Below are positions 3,899 through 5,105 of a stretch of DNA of 5,105 nucleotides, one piece after another. The DNA is from Clostridiales bacterium (GTDB taxonomy: Bacteria; Bacillota; Clostridia; Christensenellales; CAG-138), in assembly GCA_003486785.1 (NCBI GenBank), contig DNFZ01000022.1, positions 1 to 5,105 on the forward strand. Direction: 5' to 3'. The notes under the pieces were generated by a model. It made no database searches and was not told the DNA's origin. It saw only the letters and a list, made by a program, of their open reading frames with translations. Position numbers and translations under genes: made by a program. How positions within the stretch are numbered: position 1 is the first letter of the stretch; each line of letters starts with the position of its first letter.

Positions 3899-5105
3899 GC
3901 GGAATCCTCCTTTGAAGTTGTAATTCTGTTTGCAAACAAACCTGCATCTGAAAGTTTTGTCATCGCGCCATTGATCAAATACAAATCCCCGCCGAGCTCC
4001 GGCGCGATACGATCAAGGTTCTCCAGTTCGCGGATGTCGTTGGTACTCATCCAGCCATTCTGGCGTGCAGTGGCATACCCGCTCATACGCGAGGCATAAT
4101 CGCCGCGCAGTAATCCATCCACGTTGAATCGGATGAAATACGTGGGTTTTTCGCTCTCGCTGAACAGCGCTCGGCACATGCTCTGTTCCCAGCGCACAAC
4201 CCAGGGATCAAGGGTGTACTTCACATATTCAAGAGACTGCTGCTCAATGTTGCTGAACGACGATTTCTCCAAGTCCGCCAGCATGTGCGGCGGCACACGA
4301 AAGATACGCGCGATCTCATTGATCTGAAATTTACGCGTTTCCAAGAACTGTGCCTGTTCCGGCGCGATACCGATCGCGGTATACTTCATTCCCTCTTCGA
4401 GAACTGCGATCTTATGCGCGTTTGCGCTGCCCTGATACGCCGCGTTCCAGCTTTCCTTGACGCGTATCGGATCCTTAATCGTGCCGGGATGCTCTAATAC
4501 GCCCGCAGGAGCCGCGCCGTTGGCAAAGAACTTTGCGCCGTACTCCTCCGTCGCGATCGCCAGGCCGATGGCGTTCTTCGCCATGGCAATCGGGCTATAG
4601 CCGATCAGGCCATCGAACCCGAGTCCGGGAATATGGAGCACGTCCGTCGGTGATAGGTAAACTCTGCTATCCGAACCGAGTGTATTGGGATCTTCCGACC
4701 CGCGCTGATATAAATAAAAAAGTCGGCCGTTCTGATCACGGTCGACTGTCATTTTGTTCGGCATGAGCGGATAGAGTGCGACTACTTCGCCTCTGGCGTT
4801 TCGGATGATCTGCGCGTAGGCGTTACCCCACAAGAGCAGGTGGCTCATGAGCGTTTCCCGAAACGCGAAGCTCGTCATCTCGGGGTTTGGCTCATCGTGC
4901 AGCAGCCGGTAGAGCGGATGCTTAAACGCCTTTTCTTTGCCACCGCTGTCATTGTATCGGTAGACATTTAGCGGAAGGCCAGCTACGGTCTCGGACAGGA
5001 TTCTAACGCAGGAGTATACCGCCGTCATCTGCATAGCGGTCGTTTCGTTGACCGGTTTCCCGCTCGATGTGCCACCGAAGAAGAAACTGTAGCGGCTGCC
5101 GTTGA
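3895..5105 (-). CDS. Phage portal protein, HK97 family (5' end truncated by window)
   Basis: The portal dodecamer is the DNA entry and exit vertex of the capsid and the docking site for terminase and connector. The frame is open to the right edge, giving 403 codons (one incomplete) plus the stop; only a short N-terminal piece is missing. It begins NGSRYSFFFGGTSSGKPVNE, so the ATG at 5034 is internal, not the start. Family blocks (PF04860/TIGR01537), numbered from the first full codon, are LWGNAYAQIIRN (91-102), HIPGLGFDGLIGYSP (157-171), RKFQINEIARIFRVPPHML (257-275), SNIEQQSLEYV (284-294) and NVDGLLRGDYASRM (327-340). The C-terminal region has NGWMSTNDIRELENL (349-363), usual for this family. 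The last 20 or so codons are AT-richer than the rest, suggesting a variable tail. The TGA stop overlaps the protease TTG by four bases. Confidence 0.97.
   Translation of the reverse strand, partial: NGSRYSFFFGGTSSGKPVNETTAMQMTAVYSCVRILSETVAGLPLNVYRYNDSGGKEKAFKHPLYRLLHDEPNPEMTSFAFRETLMSHLLLWGNAYAQIIRNARGEVVALYPLMPNKMTVDRDQNGRLFYLYQRGSEDPNTLGSDSRVYLSPTDVLHIPGLGFDGLIGYSPIAMAKNAIGLAIATEEYGAKFFANGAAPAGVLEHPGTIKDPIRVKESWNAAYQGSANAHKIAVLEEGMKYTAIGIAPEQAQFLETRKFQINEIARIFRVPPHMLADLEKSSFSNIEQQSLEYVKYTLDPWVVRWEQSMCRALFSESEKPTYFIRFNVDGLLRGDYASRMSGYATARQNGWMSTNDIRELENLDRIAPELGGDLYLINGAMTKLSDAGLFANRITTSKEDSA
3906..3913 (-). promoter_or_regulatory. Ribosome binding site that fixes the protease TTG start
   Basis: A perfect AAAGGAGG lies within the portal gene, seven bases (ATTCCGC) before the TTG. 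It decides the start: no other start codon lies near, and the TTG overlaps the portal stop as TTGA, which favours translational coupling. Confidence 0.9.

Larger units (their letters stand above)
1..5105 (-). mobile_element. Siphophage/prophage head and head-tail morphogenesis module (partial)
   Basis: The whole window is phage structural DNA. Nine co-directional minus-strand genes appear in the conserved order portal, protease, capsid, fibre, connector, adaptor, gp10-like, terminator, major tail protein. Both ends cut through genes (portal on the right, major tail protein on the left), so the element extends past both edges. No integrase, attachment site, host gene or insertion sequence is visible, so an integrated prophage cannot be told from a free phage. 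Gene packing leaves no gap longer than 13 nt and no recognisable promoter, which suggests one late transcript starting upstream of position 5105. Confidence 0.93.

Noticed and set aside
3893..3917. A TTCAA/TTGAA inverted repeat around the protease ribosome binding site
   Set aside because: Only five AT-rich base pairs with a long loop holding the Shine-Dalgarno sequence; too weak to count as a regulatory structure.
3998..4371. The 13-base sequence GTATCGCGCCGGA occurring twice in the portal gene
   Set aside because: Both copies are in the same reading frame and encode the same short peptide IAPE; two copies at unrelated sites in one gene look like chance codon choice, not a regulatory repeat.
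1..5105. Search for defence islands, CRISPR arrays, tRNA genes, insertion sequences, retron or other accessory cargo
   Set aside because: Every stretch is covered by a conserved phage structural gene, with gaps of 13 bases or less; no spaced repeats, terminal inverted repeats or cloverleaf-like sequences were seen.

Overview
The window is a stretch of a tailed-phage (siphovirus-type) genome or prophage. All nine genes lie on the minus strand and form one tightly packed head and head-tail-joining operon. Read in the direction of transcription (high to low coordinates), the order is: HK97-type portal (5' end cut by the window edge), ClpP-like head maturation protease, HK97-fold major capsid protein, small head fibre protein, gp6-like head-tail connector, head-tail adaptor, HK97 gp10-like protein, a probable tail terminator, and the first 74 codons of a phi13-type major tail protein cut by the other edge. 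Terminase genes would be expected beyond position 5105, and tail chaperone and tape-measure genes before position 1.

The host is most likely a member of the Bacillota (Firmicutes, clostridial side). The Shine-Dalgarno sequences are strong and canonical (AAAGGAGG, AAAGGAGA, GGAGGG). The pairing of a ClpP-type protease with a phi13-type tail protein and this small head fibre family is typical of phages of such hosts. Base composition is moderately GC-rich by eye, so a low-GC Bacillus or Staphylococcus host seems less likely. No host gene, integrase or attachment site is present, so genus and prophage status cannot be decided.

How the genes work together: the portal nucleates the procapsid and is the DNA entry vertex. 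The capsid protein assembles through an N-terminal delta (scaffold) domain, which the ClpP-like protease is expected to remove. The head fibre protein probably decorates the shell. The connector and adaptor close the portal after packaging, and the gp10-like and terminator proteins join the head to a tail tube made of the major tail protein.

Gene junctions are 13 nt apart or less, or overlap by 4 to 8 nt, so there are no intergenic stretches and no promoter is visible. Three starts are non-ATG (one TTG, two GTG), each overlapping the previous stop by four bases. The structures least explained by protein coding are a perfect 10-bp hairpin in the end of the protease gene just before the capsid ribosome binding site, and a connector start without a Shine-Dalgarno sequence that follows the fibre stop in the same frame behind a small hairpin. 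I see no defence system, CRISPR array, RNA gene or novel enzyme; the region is a conserved morphogenesis module.
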